DNA of 64,000 bases from JACJWR01 sp964556255 (GTDB lineage Bacteria > Actinomycetota > Actinomycetes > S36-B12 > UBA10799). Of the stretch, positions 42,194 to 51,242 are shown piece by piece. The translations under genes were made by a program, and so were the position numbers. The notes beneath the pieces were generated by a model, which saw only the letters and a program-made list of their open reading frames with translations, had not been told where the DNA came from and did no database searches. The stretch is taken from the NCBI GenBank assembly GCA_964556255.1, contig CAZKVQ010000008.1, forward strand, positions 1 through 64,000. Reading direction: 5' to 3'. Within the stretch, counting starts at the first letter, position 1. The number at the start of each line of letters is the position of its first letter.

Positions 42194-44724
42194 CGACCAC
42201 ATCCGAGGCCCCCGGCGCCGTGGTGCCCTCCGGCCACATCACCGCGACCATCGACGACATCTCGATCGTGGTGCCCAAAGGCACACTGGTCATCCGTGCC
42301 GCGGAGCAGCTCGGCATCGAGATCCCGCGCTTCTGCGATCACCCGCTGCTCGAGCCGGTGGCCGCCTGTCGGATGTGCCTGATCGAGATCGAGGGCATGC
42401 CGAAACCGCAGCCCGCCTGCGCCATCCCACTTACCGACGGCATGGTGGTTCGCACCCAGCAGACCTCAACGGTCGCCGACGTCGCCCAGCGCGGAGTGAT
42501 GGAGTTCCTGCTGGTCAATCACCCGTTGGACTGCCCGGTGTGCGACAAAGGCGGCGAGTGCCCGCTGCAGAACCAGGCCATGACGGCCGGTCGCCCGACC
42601 TCCAGATTCGACGGCACCAAGCGCACCTTCCCCAAGCCCATCAACGTCTCCGCCGAGATCCTGCTGGATCGGGAGCGTTGCGTCTCCTGCGCCCGCTGCA
42701 CCAGGTTCGCCGACGAGATCGCCGGTGACGCCCTGATCGACCTGCTGGAGCGCGGCGCGAAGCAGCAGGTCGGAACCGCGTCCGATGTTCCGTTCGACTC
42801 CTACTTCTCCGGCAACACCGTGCAGATCTGCCCGGTCGGTGCCCTGACGAGTGCGGGTTACCGCTTCCGGTCGCGACCGTTCGACCTCGTGAGCACGCCG
42901 ACCGCGTGTGAGCACTGCGCCGCTGGTTGCGCCCTGCGCACCGATGCCCGGCGGGGCGTGGTGATGCGGCGATTGGCCGGCGACGACCCCAACGTGAACT
43001 CCGAGTGGAACTGCGACAAGGGACGTTTCGCATTCACGTATCTGTCCTCGGGCCGGCTGACAACACCGCTCATCCGCGAGGACTCCGGTGAATTGCGGCC
43101 GGCATCGTGGCCGGAGGCGATCGGTCTGGTCGCGGAGCGGCTGGCGGAGGCCACTGGGGCGTCCGCGGTGCTGACGGGCGGACGGTTGACCCGTGAGGAC
43201 GCCTACGCCTACGCCAAGTTCGCGAGGGTGGCGCTGGAATCCGACGACATCGACTTCCGTGCCCGACCCACCTCTGCCGAGGAGGCGTCGTTCCTCGCCG
43301 CTCGGGTGGCCGGCACAGGTCTGGGCGTCACCTATTCCGACATCGATACCGCGCCGGTGGTGGTGGTGGTCGGTTTTGAGCCGGAGGAGGAGTCGCCGAT
43401 CGTTTTCCTGCGCCTCCGTCGCGCTGTCGACAAGGGCAACCTCAAGGTGGTGGCACTCGCCGCTTGGAACAGCCCCGGCTTCCGCAAGACCTCGGCCACA
43501 TTCATCGAGACCATCCCCGGGGACGAACCGGCGACGCTGGCAGGTTTGTCCGACCCGGACACCGCGGGTGACGTGGCGCAGTTACTGCGAACTCCAGGCG
43601 CGATCATCCTGGCGGGTGAGCGGCTCGCCACAGTTCCCGGCGGGTTCTCCGCGGCGGTGGCACTGGCTGCCGAGACAGGGGCGGCGTTGGCATGGGTCCC
43701 CAGACGGGCGGGTGAGCGGGGAGCCCTGGACGCGGGGGCGATCGCGGGGCTGCTGCCCGGTGGGCGACCGATCAGCGATCCGGGTGCCCGCGCTGAGGTG
43801 GCCGCTGCCTGGGGGCTGCCCCCGGATGCGCTGCCGTCCACCCCGGGGCGCGACCTCGAGCAGATCGTGTCGGTGCTGAATCTGCAGGTGGACGAGATGG
43901 AGGCCGCGGCTGAGAACGATGCGGCGGGAGAGGCCGAGTTGGAGCCCTCCGCGGTGGTCGATTCCGAGAACGACCCCGAGGTCGAGAGCGAGTCCGAGCG
44001 TGGCGTCGAGGCGCTCGTTGTCGCCGGTCTGCAGGCTACCGACATGGTCGACCCGGAGAGCTTCCGTCGGGCGGCCACGGGCGCCGGATTCGTGGTCCAC
44101 CTCGCTACCCATCCTTCCGACGTGACCGAGTTCGCCGATGTCGTGCTGCCGGTGAAGCTGGATGCCGAGCGCGCGGGCTCCTACAGCGATTGGGAGGGCC
44201 GGGTCAGGACCTTCGGTCAGGTTTTCCGCGACGCGGGCGGTTTCACCGACGGTCAGGTGCTGGCGCTGATCGCCAACGAGATGGGTCGACCCATCGGCTC
44301 CGGCGACACGGTGGAGTTCGCGCGGGAGGCAGCTTCGCTGGGGGAGTGGGACGACGTCCGAGTCGAGTTCGACCCGGTGTCCCCGGCGCCCGTCACGGTG
44401 GATCCCGATCAGGCGGTGCTCGCCACGTGGCGGCACCTGATCGACGATGGTGCCTTGCAGGCGGGCGAGCCCTACCTCGCCGCGACGGCCCGCCCGGTGG
44501 TGGCCCGGATCTGCCCCGCTTTCGCCGAGCGACTGGGAGTCGCCGACGGTGACGAGGTCGCCGTCTCCGCGGAATCAGGTGCCATCGTGGTTCCGGTGGC
44601 GGTCACGGACATGCCCGACCACACGGTCTGGTTGCCTACCAACTCGGGTCCCTCACGGGTCCACGAGGACCTGCACATGACGGCGGGTGCCGTCGTCCGC
44701 GTCACGGCCGGAGGTGCGACATGA
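42190..44724 (+). CDS. nuoG: NADH-quinone oxidoreductase subunit G
   Basis: 75-kDa-type subunit with a chain of iron-sulfur clusters. The 844-residue product has the N-terminal [2Fe-2S] ligands (FCDHPL, CRMCLIE, QPAC), the HPLDCPVCDKGGECPLQ and CVSCARCTRFADE clusters, the CPVGALTS loop and a molybdopterin-oxidoreductase-like domain starting at CEHCAAGCALRTDARRG. A Glu/Asp-rich insert (about residues 563-605) interrupts the C-terminal half. GTG/ATG overlap with nuoF is 4 bases. Confidence 0.95.
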   Translation: MTTTSEAPGAVVPSGHITATIDDISIVVPKGTLVIRAAEQLGIEIPRFCDHPLLEPVAACRMCLIEIEGMPKPQPACAIPLTDGMVVRTQQTSTVADVAQRGVMEFLLVNHPLDCPVCDKGGECPLQNQAMTAGRPTSRFDGTKRTFPKPINVSAEILLDRERCVSCARCTRFADEIAGDALIDLLERGAKQQVGTASDVPFDSYFSGNTVQICPVGALTSAGYRFRSRPFDLVSTPTACEHCAAGCALRTDARRGVVMRRLAGDDPNVNSEWNCDKGRFAFTYLSSGRLTTPLIREDSGELRPASWPEAIGLVAERLAEATGASAVLTGGRLTREDAYAYAKFARVALESDDIDFRARPTSAEEASFLAARVAGTGLGVTYSDIDTAPVVVVVGFEPEEESPIVFLRLRRAVDKGNLKVVALAAWNSPGFRKTSATFIETIPGDEPATLAGLSDPDTAGDVAQLLRTPGAIILAGERLATVPGGFSAAVALAAETGAALAWVPRRAGERGALDAGAIAGLLPGGRPISDPGARAEVAAAWGLPPDALPSTPGRDLEQIVSVLNLQVDEMEAAAENDAAGEAELEPSAVVDSENDPEVESESERGVEALVVAGLQATDMVDPESFRRAATGAGFVVHLATHPSDVTEFADVVLPVKLDAERAGSYSDWEGRVRTFGQVFRDAGGFTDGQVLALIANEMGRPIGSGDTVEFAREAASLGEWDDVRVEFDPVSPAPVTVDPDQAVLATWRHLIDDGALQAGEPYLAATARPVVARICPAFAERLGVADGDEVAVSAESGAIVVPVAVTDMPDHTVWLPTNSGPSRVHEDLHMTAGAVVRVTAGGAT

Positions 44725-46028
44725 ATGATCCGGTGACCGCCGCGAGTTTCGGCTCGGATCCGGTGTGGTTGTCCATCGTCAAGGTGCTGGGCCTGTTCGT
44801 CCTGCTGGTGCTGATCGTGCTCTTCACGATCTGGTTCGAACGCCGGGTGGTCGGGCGGATGCAGTTGCGCATCGGTCCCAACCGGGCAGGCCCGCTGGGG
44901 CTGCTGCAAACCCTCATGGACGGCATCAAGCTGGCCTTGAAGGAGGAGATCTTCCCGAAGGCCGCGGACCGCGCGGTGTACATCATCGCACCGTTGGTGT
45001 CAGCCATCTGTGCCTTCATGGCCTTCGCCGTGATCCCACTGGGGCCGATGGTGTCGATGTTCGGACACTGGACCCCGCTGCAATTGGCGGACTTCCCGGT
45101 GGCGGTGCTCTACGTCCTGGCCATCGCCTCGATCGGCGTCTACGGCATCGTCCTCTCCGGCTGGTCGTCGGGTTCCACCTGGTCGCTGCTGGGTTCTCTG
45201 CGCTCCAGCGCCCAGGTCATCTCCTATGAGATCGCCATGTCGCTGTCGTTCGTGGCGGTCTTCCTCTTCGCAGGCTCCATGGGCACCTCGGAGATCGTCA
45301 ATGCCCAGACCAGGCTCTGGTTCGTGATCCTGCTGCTGCCGTCCTTCATGATCTACGTAGTGTCGATGGTCGGTGAGACCAACCGCGCGCCGTTCGACCT
45401 TCCGGAGGCGGAGTCCGAACTCACCGGTGGTTTCCATACCGAGTATTCGTCGCTGAAGTTCGCCATGTTCTTCCTGGCCGAGTACATCAACATGGTCACC
45501 GTCTCAGCTCTGGCCACCACGCTCTTCCTGGGTGGCTGGCGCGCCCCCTGGCCGATCTCGATCTGGTCCGGGGCCAACGAGGGCTGGTGGCCGTTGTTGT
45601 GGTTCCTGCTCAAGGTCTTCGCCTTCATCTTCGTGTTCGTGTGGCTGCGCGGCACTCTGCCCCGGATGCGCTACGACCAGTTCATGCAGTTCGGCTGGAA
45701 GTTCCTCATCCCGGTGGCGATCCTCTGGATCCTGGTCGTGTCGGTGGCCCGCTACGTGGGCAACCAGCGGGACCTGTCGCTGACCGCGCTGGTCGTCATC
45801 TTCGCGATCTGCCTCGGGCTGTTCATCGCGGTGGCATCTTGGATAAACGGCCGTCGGAAGACCGAACCCACGCCGCCACCGAAGGTTGTCGATGCTTTCG
45901 CGGGTGGATACCCCGTGCCCCCGCTGCCGGGTCAGCGGCTCGCCGAGGAGCGGCCTCGGGTGACGGTGCCGGCCAAGGCAGCAGAATTGTCTGGTAGCGA
46001 CGATGACGAGGGGGTGGACGATGCCTGA
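44721..46028 (+). CDS. nuoH: NADH-quinone oxidoreductase subunit H
   Basis: Membrane subunit that closes the quinone chamber at the arm-membrane joint. The 435-residue product has eight predicted helices, with the conserved loop RIGPNRAGPLGLLQTL, SGSTWSLLGSLRSSAQVISYE, the acidic loop ETNRAPFDLPEAESELTGGF and RGTLPRMRYDQ. A hydrophilic C-terminal tail of about 60 residues is added. It overlaps nuoI by 8 bases. Confidence 0.95.
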   Translation: MNDPVTAASFGSDPVWLSIVKVLGLFVLLVLIVLFTIWFERRVVGRMQLRIGPNRAGPLGLLQTLMDGIKLALKEEIFPKAADRAVYIIAPLVSAICAFMAFAVIPLGPMVSMFGHWTPLQLADFPVAVLYVLAIASIGVYGIVLSGWSSGSTWSLLGSLRSSAQVISYEIAMSLSFVAVFLFAGSMGTSEIVNAQTRLWFVILLLPSFMIYVVSMVGETNRAPFDLPEAESELTGGFHTEYSSLKFAMFFLAEYINMVTVSALATTLFLGGWRAPWPISIWSGANEGWWPLLWFLLKVFAFIFVFVWLRGTLPRMRYDQFMQFGWKFLIPVAILWILVVSVARYVGNQRDLSLTALVVIFAICLGLFIAVASWINGRRKTEPTPPPKVVDAFAGGYPVPPLPGQRLAEERPRVTVPAKAAELSGSDDDEGVDDA

Positions 46029-46575
46029 GATGCCACAGGCGGTGAAGGGTTTCGGTATCACCTTCAAGTCCATGTTCAAGAAGGTCGTCACCGTCCAGTA
46101 CCCCGAAGAGAAGCAGCCGGTGAAGCCGCGCTTCCATGGCCGCCACCAGCTGAACCGTCACCCCGACGGCCTGGAGAAGTGCGTTGGCTGCGAACTGTGC
46201 GCCTGGGCCTGCCCGGCCGACGCCATCTACGTCGAGGGGGCACCGAACACCGACGAGGAGCGATTCTCGCCCGGCGAGCGGTACGGCCGGGTGTATCAGA
46301 TCAACTATCTGCGCTGCATCTTCTGCGGGCTGTGCATCGAAGCCTGCCCCACCCGTGCACTGACGATGACCCACGAGTACGAGTTGGCCGATGACAACCG
46401 GACGGATCTGATCTACGAGAAGAGCGAGCTACTGGGTCCGCTGCTGCCCGGGATGGTTGCGCCACCCCACGCGATGGTCGAGGGGACGACGGAGAAGGAT
46501 TACTACACGGGCGAGGTCACCGGGGCCTCAGCCGAGCAGATCGCGGCAGCCCGCGAGGCGAGGAGCGCAACATGA
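46021..46575 (+). CDS. nuoI: NADH-quinone oxidoreductase subunit I
   Basis: TYKY-type ferredoxin subunit with two [4Fe-4S] clusters (N6a, N6b) leading to NuoB. The 184-residue product has GRHQLNRHPDGLEK followed by CVGCELCAWACP and CIFCGLCIEACP, both with four cysteines. ATG 46021 was chosen over ATG 46003 because GAGGGGG stands about 8 bases before it and the six extra residues are not conserved. Confidence 0.95.
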   Translation: MPEMPQAVKGFGITFKSMFKKVVTVQYPEEKQPVKPRFHGRHQLNRHPDGLEKCVGCELCAWACPADAIYVEGAPNTDEERFSPGERYGRVYQINYLRCIFCGLCIEACPTRALTMTHEYELADDNRTDLIYEKSELLGPLLPGMVAPPHAMVEGTTEKDYYTGEVTGASAEQIAAAREARSAT

Positions 46576-47393
46576 GCGCCAGCAGCCTGCTCGCCGTTGC
46601 CAGCACCGGCGAGGCCTGGGTCTTCTGGATCTGTGGCGGTCTTGCCGTGCTGGGCGCGCTGGGGATGATCCTGTCGCGCAAGGCCGTGCACAGCGCGCTG
46701 TTCGTGGCGATGACGATGATCAACCTGGCGATCCTCTACATCTCCCTCCAGGCGCCGTTCCTGGGGATGGTGCAGGTCATCGTCTACACCGGCGCGGTCA
46801 TGATGCTGTTCCTATTCGTGCTGATGATGGTCGGCGTCGACTCAGCGGACAGTCTTGTGGAGACCATTCGCGGTCAGCGGCTGGCGGCCCTGCTGTTCGG
46901 TATCGGATTCGTGGTGTTGGTCGCCGGCGCCGTCATCAAGGGCATCGGGGCCGTGCCCAACGGCAACCTCGACTCGGCCAACAGCCTCTACGGCGGCAAT
47001 GTCCAGGGGATCGGCGCGCTTGTGTTCACCAGGTACGTGTTCGCCTTCGAGATCACCGCCGCCCTGCTCATCACCGCGGCGCTCGGTGCGATGCTGCTAG
47101 CCCACCGGGAGCGGCTGAACCCGCAGCAGTCCCAACGCGAGCGAGCCGTGGAGAGATTCGCCGGGGATGCCTACCCCGGGCCGAAACCGCCGCCAGGGAC
47201 CTACGCTCGCCACAACGCTGTGGACACTCCCGCGCTGCTGCCCGATGGCACTACGGCGACCGACTCGATCCCGGCCCCGTTGCGCGCGAGGGGCTCGGTA
47301 CGCAAGGTCAACCCGGAGGACATCGAGGAAGTCTCGGACGTCTCGGCGGGGCGGGCAGTGATGCCCGGCGAAATCTCGGGGAAGGGGGAGTAG
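46572..47393 (+). CDS. nuoJ: NADH-quinone oxidoreductase subunit J
   Basis: Membrane subunit. The 273-residue product has five helices in its first 170 residues, with VIVYTGAVMMLFLFVLMMVG, the helix that holds the pi-bulge in structures. The last 95 residues are a hydrophilic Pro/Arg-rich extension not present in short homologues. It starts at ATG 46572 overlapping nuoI. Confidence 0.93.
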   Translation: MSASSLLAVASTGEAWVFWICGGLAVLGALGMILSRKAVHSALFVAMTMINLAILYISLQAPFLGMVQVIVYTGAVMMLFLFVLMMVGVDSADSLVETIRGQRLAALLFGIGFVVLVAGAVIKGIGAVPNGNLDSANSLYGGNVQGIGALVFTRYVFAFEITAALLITAALGAMLLAHRERLNPQQSQRERAVERFAGDAYPGPKPPPGTYARHNAVDTPALLPDGTTATDSIPAPLRARGSVRKVNPEDIEEVSDVSAGRAVMPGEISGKGE

Positions 47394-47396
47394 GCC

Positions 47397-47696
47397 GTGA
47401 CACCCACCTACTACATCGTGCTGTCGGCGATCCTGTTCTCGCTGGGCGCCCTCGGGGTACTCGTGCGACGCAACGCGATCATCGTCTTCATGTGCGTCGA
47501 GATGATGCTGAACGCCAGCAACCTGGCCTTCGTCGCGTTCGCCCGCGCCAACGGCAATCTCGACGGCCAGGCGGTGGCGTTTTTCGTGATGGTCGTGGCC
47601 GCCGCCGAAGTCGTGGTGGGACTCGCGATCATCGTGACCATCTTCCGGGTCCGCCGTTCAGCCTCGGTGGACGAACCCAGTCTGCTTAGGTACTAG
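47397..47696 (+). CDS. nuoK: NADH-quinone oxidoreductase subunit K
   Basis: Small antiporter-like (MrpC-type) subunit of 99 residues with three helices; the conserved membrane glutamates are in VEMMLNASNLAFVAF and AAAEVVVGLAIIV. GTG 47397 has GGGGGAG a few bases upstream and follows nuoJ by 3 bases. Confidence 0.94.
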   Translation: MTPTYYIVLSAILFSLGALGVLVRRNAIIVFMCVEMMLNASNLAFVAFARANGNLDGQAVAFFVMVVAAAEVVVGLAIIVTIFRVRRSASVDEPSLLRY

Positions 47697-47742
47697 GGGC
47701 GAACATGGGCTACTTGGCAGACCAGACACGCATGGAGGCGGT

Positions 47743-49686
47743 GTGAACGCGACCCTTGCTGCCGCCGCTTCCAGCGAAACCGGCGCGGCCTCTGTGCAGC
47801 ACCTTGCAACGGCTTCGGGCGTCTTCTCGTACGTATGGGTGATCATCGCCCTGCCACTGCTGGGTTGCGCCGTGCTGCTACTCGGCGGACGGCGTACCAA
47901 CAAGTGGGGCCACCTGCTGGCGATCCTGATGGTGTGGTCCTCGTTCGTGCTCGGCGTCATCATGTTCTTCTCGATGATGGCCAAGCCCAGCGAGGAACGG
48001 GGAGTCCAACAGACGCTCTACAACTGGTTCACGGTGGGCAATTTCAACGCCTCCTTCGGGTTCCAGCTCGATCAGCTGTCCATCGTCTTCGTACTGCTCA
48101 TCACCGGGGTCGGTGGCCTGATCCACATCTACTCGGTGGGATACATGGCCGAGGATCCCGAACGGCGTAAGTTCTTCGCGTTCCTCAACCTGTTCATCGC
48201 AGCCATGCTGCTGCTGGTCCTGGCCGATAACTACGCCTTGCTCTACTTCGGCTGGGAGGGCGTCGGTCTGGCTTCCTACCTGCTTGTGGGTTTCTGGCAG
48301 TACAAGCCGTCGGCAGCCGTGGCCGCGAAGAAGGCCTTCGTGGTCAACCGGGTCGGCGACTTCGGGCTCTCGATTGCCGTGATGCTGATCTTCTTCACAT
48401 TCGGCTCCGTGAGTTTCCCGGAGGTGTTCGACAACGCCAGCAAGGCCGACTCGACGATGCTCAACCTGATCGGGATCGCGCTGCTGATCGGGGCCTGTGC
48501 GAAATCCGCCCAGTTCCCGTTGCACTCCTGGTTGTTCGACGCCATGGAGGGCCCGACCCCGGTGTCGGCTCTTATCCACGCTGCGACGATGGTCACGGCC
48601 GGGGTCTACCTGATCGCCCGCTCCAACCCCATCTTCAACCTCGCGCACGTGGCCACGACAATCGTCATCATCGTCGGCTGTATCAGCCTGCTCGGCGGCG
48701 CCATCATCGGAATGGCCAGAGACGAGATCAAGAAGGCGCTGGCGGGCTCGACCATGTCCCAGATCGGATACATGATCATCGCCGTCGGCCTCGGCCCCGC
48801 CGGGTACATCTTCGGCATCTTCCACCTGCTGCTGCACGGCTTCTTCAAGGCCGATCTGTTCCTCGGCGCAGGATCGGTCATGCATGCGATGAACAACCAG
48901 GAGAACATGCGTCGCTACGGCGCGCTCCGGACGGTCATGGTGGCCACCTTCGTGACCTTCCTGGCCGGTTACCTGGCGATCATGGGTATCTGGCCGTTCG
49001 ACGGCTTCTACTCCAAGGACAAGATCATCGAAGCCGCGTTCGGCCAGAACATCTTCGTCGGCCTGGTGACGCTGTTCGGTGCCATGCTGACCGGCTTCTA
49101 CATGACCCGCATCTTCGTTCTGACCTTCCTCGGTAAGGCCCGTTGGGAGGACGATGACCATCCGCACGAGTCCCCGCCGGTGATGGTCATCCCGATGGCG
49201 ATTCTGGCGCTGCTCAGCACAGTGGCCGGCTTCTACCTGGCGTTGAACGGCAAGTTCGAGAGCTGGCTCGAGCCGGTACTCGGATTCACCGAGCACGAGT
49301 TGCCCTTCCCGGCGTGGACCTACTCGCTGGCAACCCTGGTGCTGACGCTGATTGCGGTGTTCATCACGGCCAAGCAATACGCGCGTGATGTGCCGCTGAC
49401 GGCGCCGCAGCACGTCAGCTTCCTCACGAAGGCGGCCAGGGTCAACTTGTACAGCGACGCCTTCAACGAGGCCGTCTTCATGCGCCCCGGCCAGTACCTG
49501 ACCCGGTCGATGGTCTGGTTCGACCACGCCGCCGTCGATGGCACGGTGAACGGTGGCGCGGCGACGGTGGGCGGGCTCTCCTCTCGGTTGCGTCGTTGGC
49601 AGACGGGCTACGCGCGCACCTACGCACTGTCCATGCTCGGTGGCGCGGTCCTCGTGATCGGCGCCCTGTTCTTGGTGAGGCTGTGA
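47743..49686 (+). CDS. nuoL: NADH-quinone oxidoreductase subunit L
   Basis: Distal antiporter-like proton-pumping subunit. The 647-residue product has about 16 helices, the conserved Glu in YFGWEGVGLASYLL, Lys and His regions in SAQFPLHSWLFDAMEGPTPVSALIHAATMV, and FHLLLHGFFKADLFLGAGSV, plus the long lateral C-terminal helix. The GTG at 47743 is preceded by GGAGG. A 46-base gap to nuoK is the widest but one in the operon. Confidence 0.95.
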   Translation: MNATLAAAASSETGAASVQHLATASGVFSYVWVIIALPLLGCAVLLLGGRRTNKWGHLLAILMVWSSFVLGVIMFFSMMAKPSEERGVQQTLYNWFTVGNFNASFGFQLDQLSIVFVLLITGVGGLIHIYSVGYMAEDPERRKFFAFLNLFIAAMLLLVLADNYALLYFGWEGVGLASYLLVGFWQYKPSAAVAAKKAFVVNRVGDFGLSIAVMLIFFTFGSVSFPEVFDNASKADSTMLNLIGIALLIGACAKSAQFPLHSWLFDAMEGPTPVSALIHAATMVTAGVYLIARSNPIFNLAHVATTIVIIVGCISLLGGAIIGMARDEIKKALAGSTMSQIGYMIIAVGLGPAGYIFGIFHLLLHGFFKADLFLGAGSVMHAMNNQENMRRYGALRTVMVATFVTFLAGYLAIMGIWPFDGFYSKDKIIEAAFGQNIFVGLVTLFGAMLTGFYMTRIFVLTFLGKARWEDDDHPHESPPVMVIPMAILALLSTVAGFYLALNGKFESWLEPVLGFTEHELPFPAWTYSLATLVLTLIAVFITAKQYARDVPLTAPQHVSFLTKAARVNLYSDAFNEAVFMRPGQYLTRSMVWFDHAAVDGTVNGGAATVGGLSSRLRRWQTGYARTYALSMLGGAVLVIGALFLVRL

Positions 49687-49688
49687 CC

Positions 49689-51242
49689 ATGGACTCCTTT
49701 CCCTGGCTGACAGCGCTCGCGCTGGTCCCTCTCGTCGGCGCCATCGTGGTGGCGCTGATGCCGGCCGGTCGAGATGTGCTCGCCAAGAAAGTCGGCCTCG
49801 GCTTCGCGATCGTGCCGGTGCTGATGGTGATCGTTATGGGTCTGCTGTTCAAGCCCAACGCGACCGAGCAGTTCCAGTTCACCGAGAGCGTCCCGTGGAT
49901 CCGCTCCTTCGGCGTCTCCTACTCCGTCGGCGTCGACGGGATCGCGTTGGTACTCATAGCGATGTCCGTCATCCTGGTCCCGATCGTGCTGATCGCCGGC
50001 TGGAACGAGGGTGATGATTCACTCTCCGGCGCTTCCGTCAAGGGCTACGTCGCGCTGATCCTGGCGCTCGAGACCTGCATCATCCTGGTCTTCAGCGCCA
50101 CCGACGTGTTCCTGTTCTACGTCTTCTTCGAAGTAATGCTGATCCCGATGTTCTATCTGATCGGGCGCTACGGCGGACCCCAACGCAGCTATGCCGCGGT
50201 CAAGTTCCTGCTCTACAGCCTCCTCGGCGGGCTGTTCATGCTCGCCGCGTTGATCGGCCTCTACGTCACGGCGGGTCGCGAACTCGGTGCCGGCACCTTC
50301 GACTTCACGGTGCTGAGCCAACTCAACATGGATCCGGGAACGCAGAAGATGCTGTTCCTCGGCTTCTTCTTCGCCTTCGCGGTCAAGGCGCCGATGTTCC
50401 CGTTCCACACCTGGTTGCCGGATGCCGCGGCTGAATCCAAGCCGGGCAGTGCAGTGCTGATGATCGGTGTCCTGGACAAGGTCGGCACGTTCGGCATGAT
50501 CCGCCTGTGCCTGCCGATCTTCCCCGAGGCCTCCGCCTACTTCGCCCCGGCCATCATCGTGCTCGCCGTCATCGGCATCATCTACGGGGCACTGCTGGCC
50601 ATTGGACAGACGGACATCACCCGACTGATCGCCTACACCTCGATTTCGCACTTCGGCTTCATCGTGCTGGGCATCTTCGCGTTCACCACCCAGTCCCAGT
50701 CCGGATCGACGCTGTACATGGTCAACCACGGCTTCACGACGGCCGGCATGTTCATTCTGGCTGGGTACCTGATTTCCCGCCGTGGCTCCAAATACATCGC
50801 CGACTACGGCGGTGTTTCCAAGGTGGCGCCGATATTGGCCGGCACCTTCCTGGTCGTCGGACTGTCCTCACTGGCGCTCCCGGGCCTTGCCAGCTTCGTC
50901 AGTGAGTTCCTGGTGCTGGTCGGTAGCTTCACCCGGCATCCGTATGCCGCAGTGATCGCGACGTTGGGCATCATCCTGGCCGCGATCTACATCCTGTGGC
51001 TCTACCAACGGATGATGACCGGCCCGGTCAAATCGGGCTGCGAGGGTATGAAGGACCTTAACGTCCGCGAATCCACCGGCATCGCGCCGGTCATCGCCAT
51101 CCTGCTCGTGTTGGGCTTCTTCCCGATGACACTGTTGAACGTGATCAACCCGGCCGTTGATCGAACCATGGCGCAGACCGGGCAGACCGATCCGCCGCCG
51201 GTGGTCAATATCAGCACGTCGAGCCAAGGGGGTGTCCAGTGA
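49689..51242 (+). CDS. nuoM: NADH-quinone oxidoreductase subunit M
   Basis: Second antiporter-like proton-pumping subunit. The 517-residue product has 14 helices, with YVFFEVMLIPMFYLIG (conserved Glu), FAVKAPMFPFHTWLPDA (Lys and His), LIAYTSISHFGFIVLG and the C-terminal LWLYQRM. ATG 49689 is 3 bases after nuoL; longer in-frame readings overlap nuoL. The end overlaps nuoN. Confidence 0.95.
   Translation: MDSFPWLTALALVPLVGAIVVALMPAGRDVLAKKVGLGFAIVPVLMVIVMGLLFKPNATEQFQFTESVPWIRSFGVSYSVGVDGIALVLIAMSVILVPIVLIAGWNEGDDSLSGASVKGYVALILALETCIILVFSATDVFLFYVFFEVMLIPMFYLIGRYGGPQRSYAAVKFLLYSLLGGLFMLAALIGLYVTAGRELGAGTFDFTVLSQLNMDPGTQKMLFLGFFFAFAVKAPMFPFHTWLPDAAAESKPGSAVLMIGVLDKVGTFGMIRLCLPIFPEASAYFAPAIIVLAVIGIIYGALLAIGQTDITRLIAYTSISHFGFIVLGIFAFTTQSQSGSTLYMVNHGFTTAGMFILAGYLISRRGSKYIADYGGVSKVAPILAGTFLVVGLSSLALPGLASFVSEFLVLVGSFTRHPYAAVIATLGIILAAIYILWLYQRMMTGPVKSGCEGMKDLNVRESTGIAPVIAILLVLGFFPMTLLNVINPAVDRTMAQTGQTDPPPVVNISTSSQGGVQ

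Noticed and set aside
47878..49527. A 549-codon open frame opposite nuoL
   Set aside because: Antisense to nuoL. The product is a His/Asp/Glu-rich low-complexity sequence with no recognisable fold.
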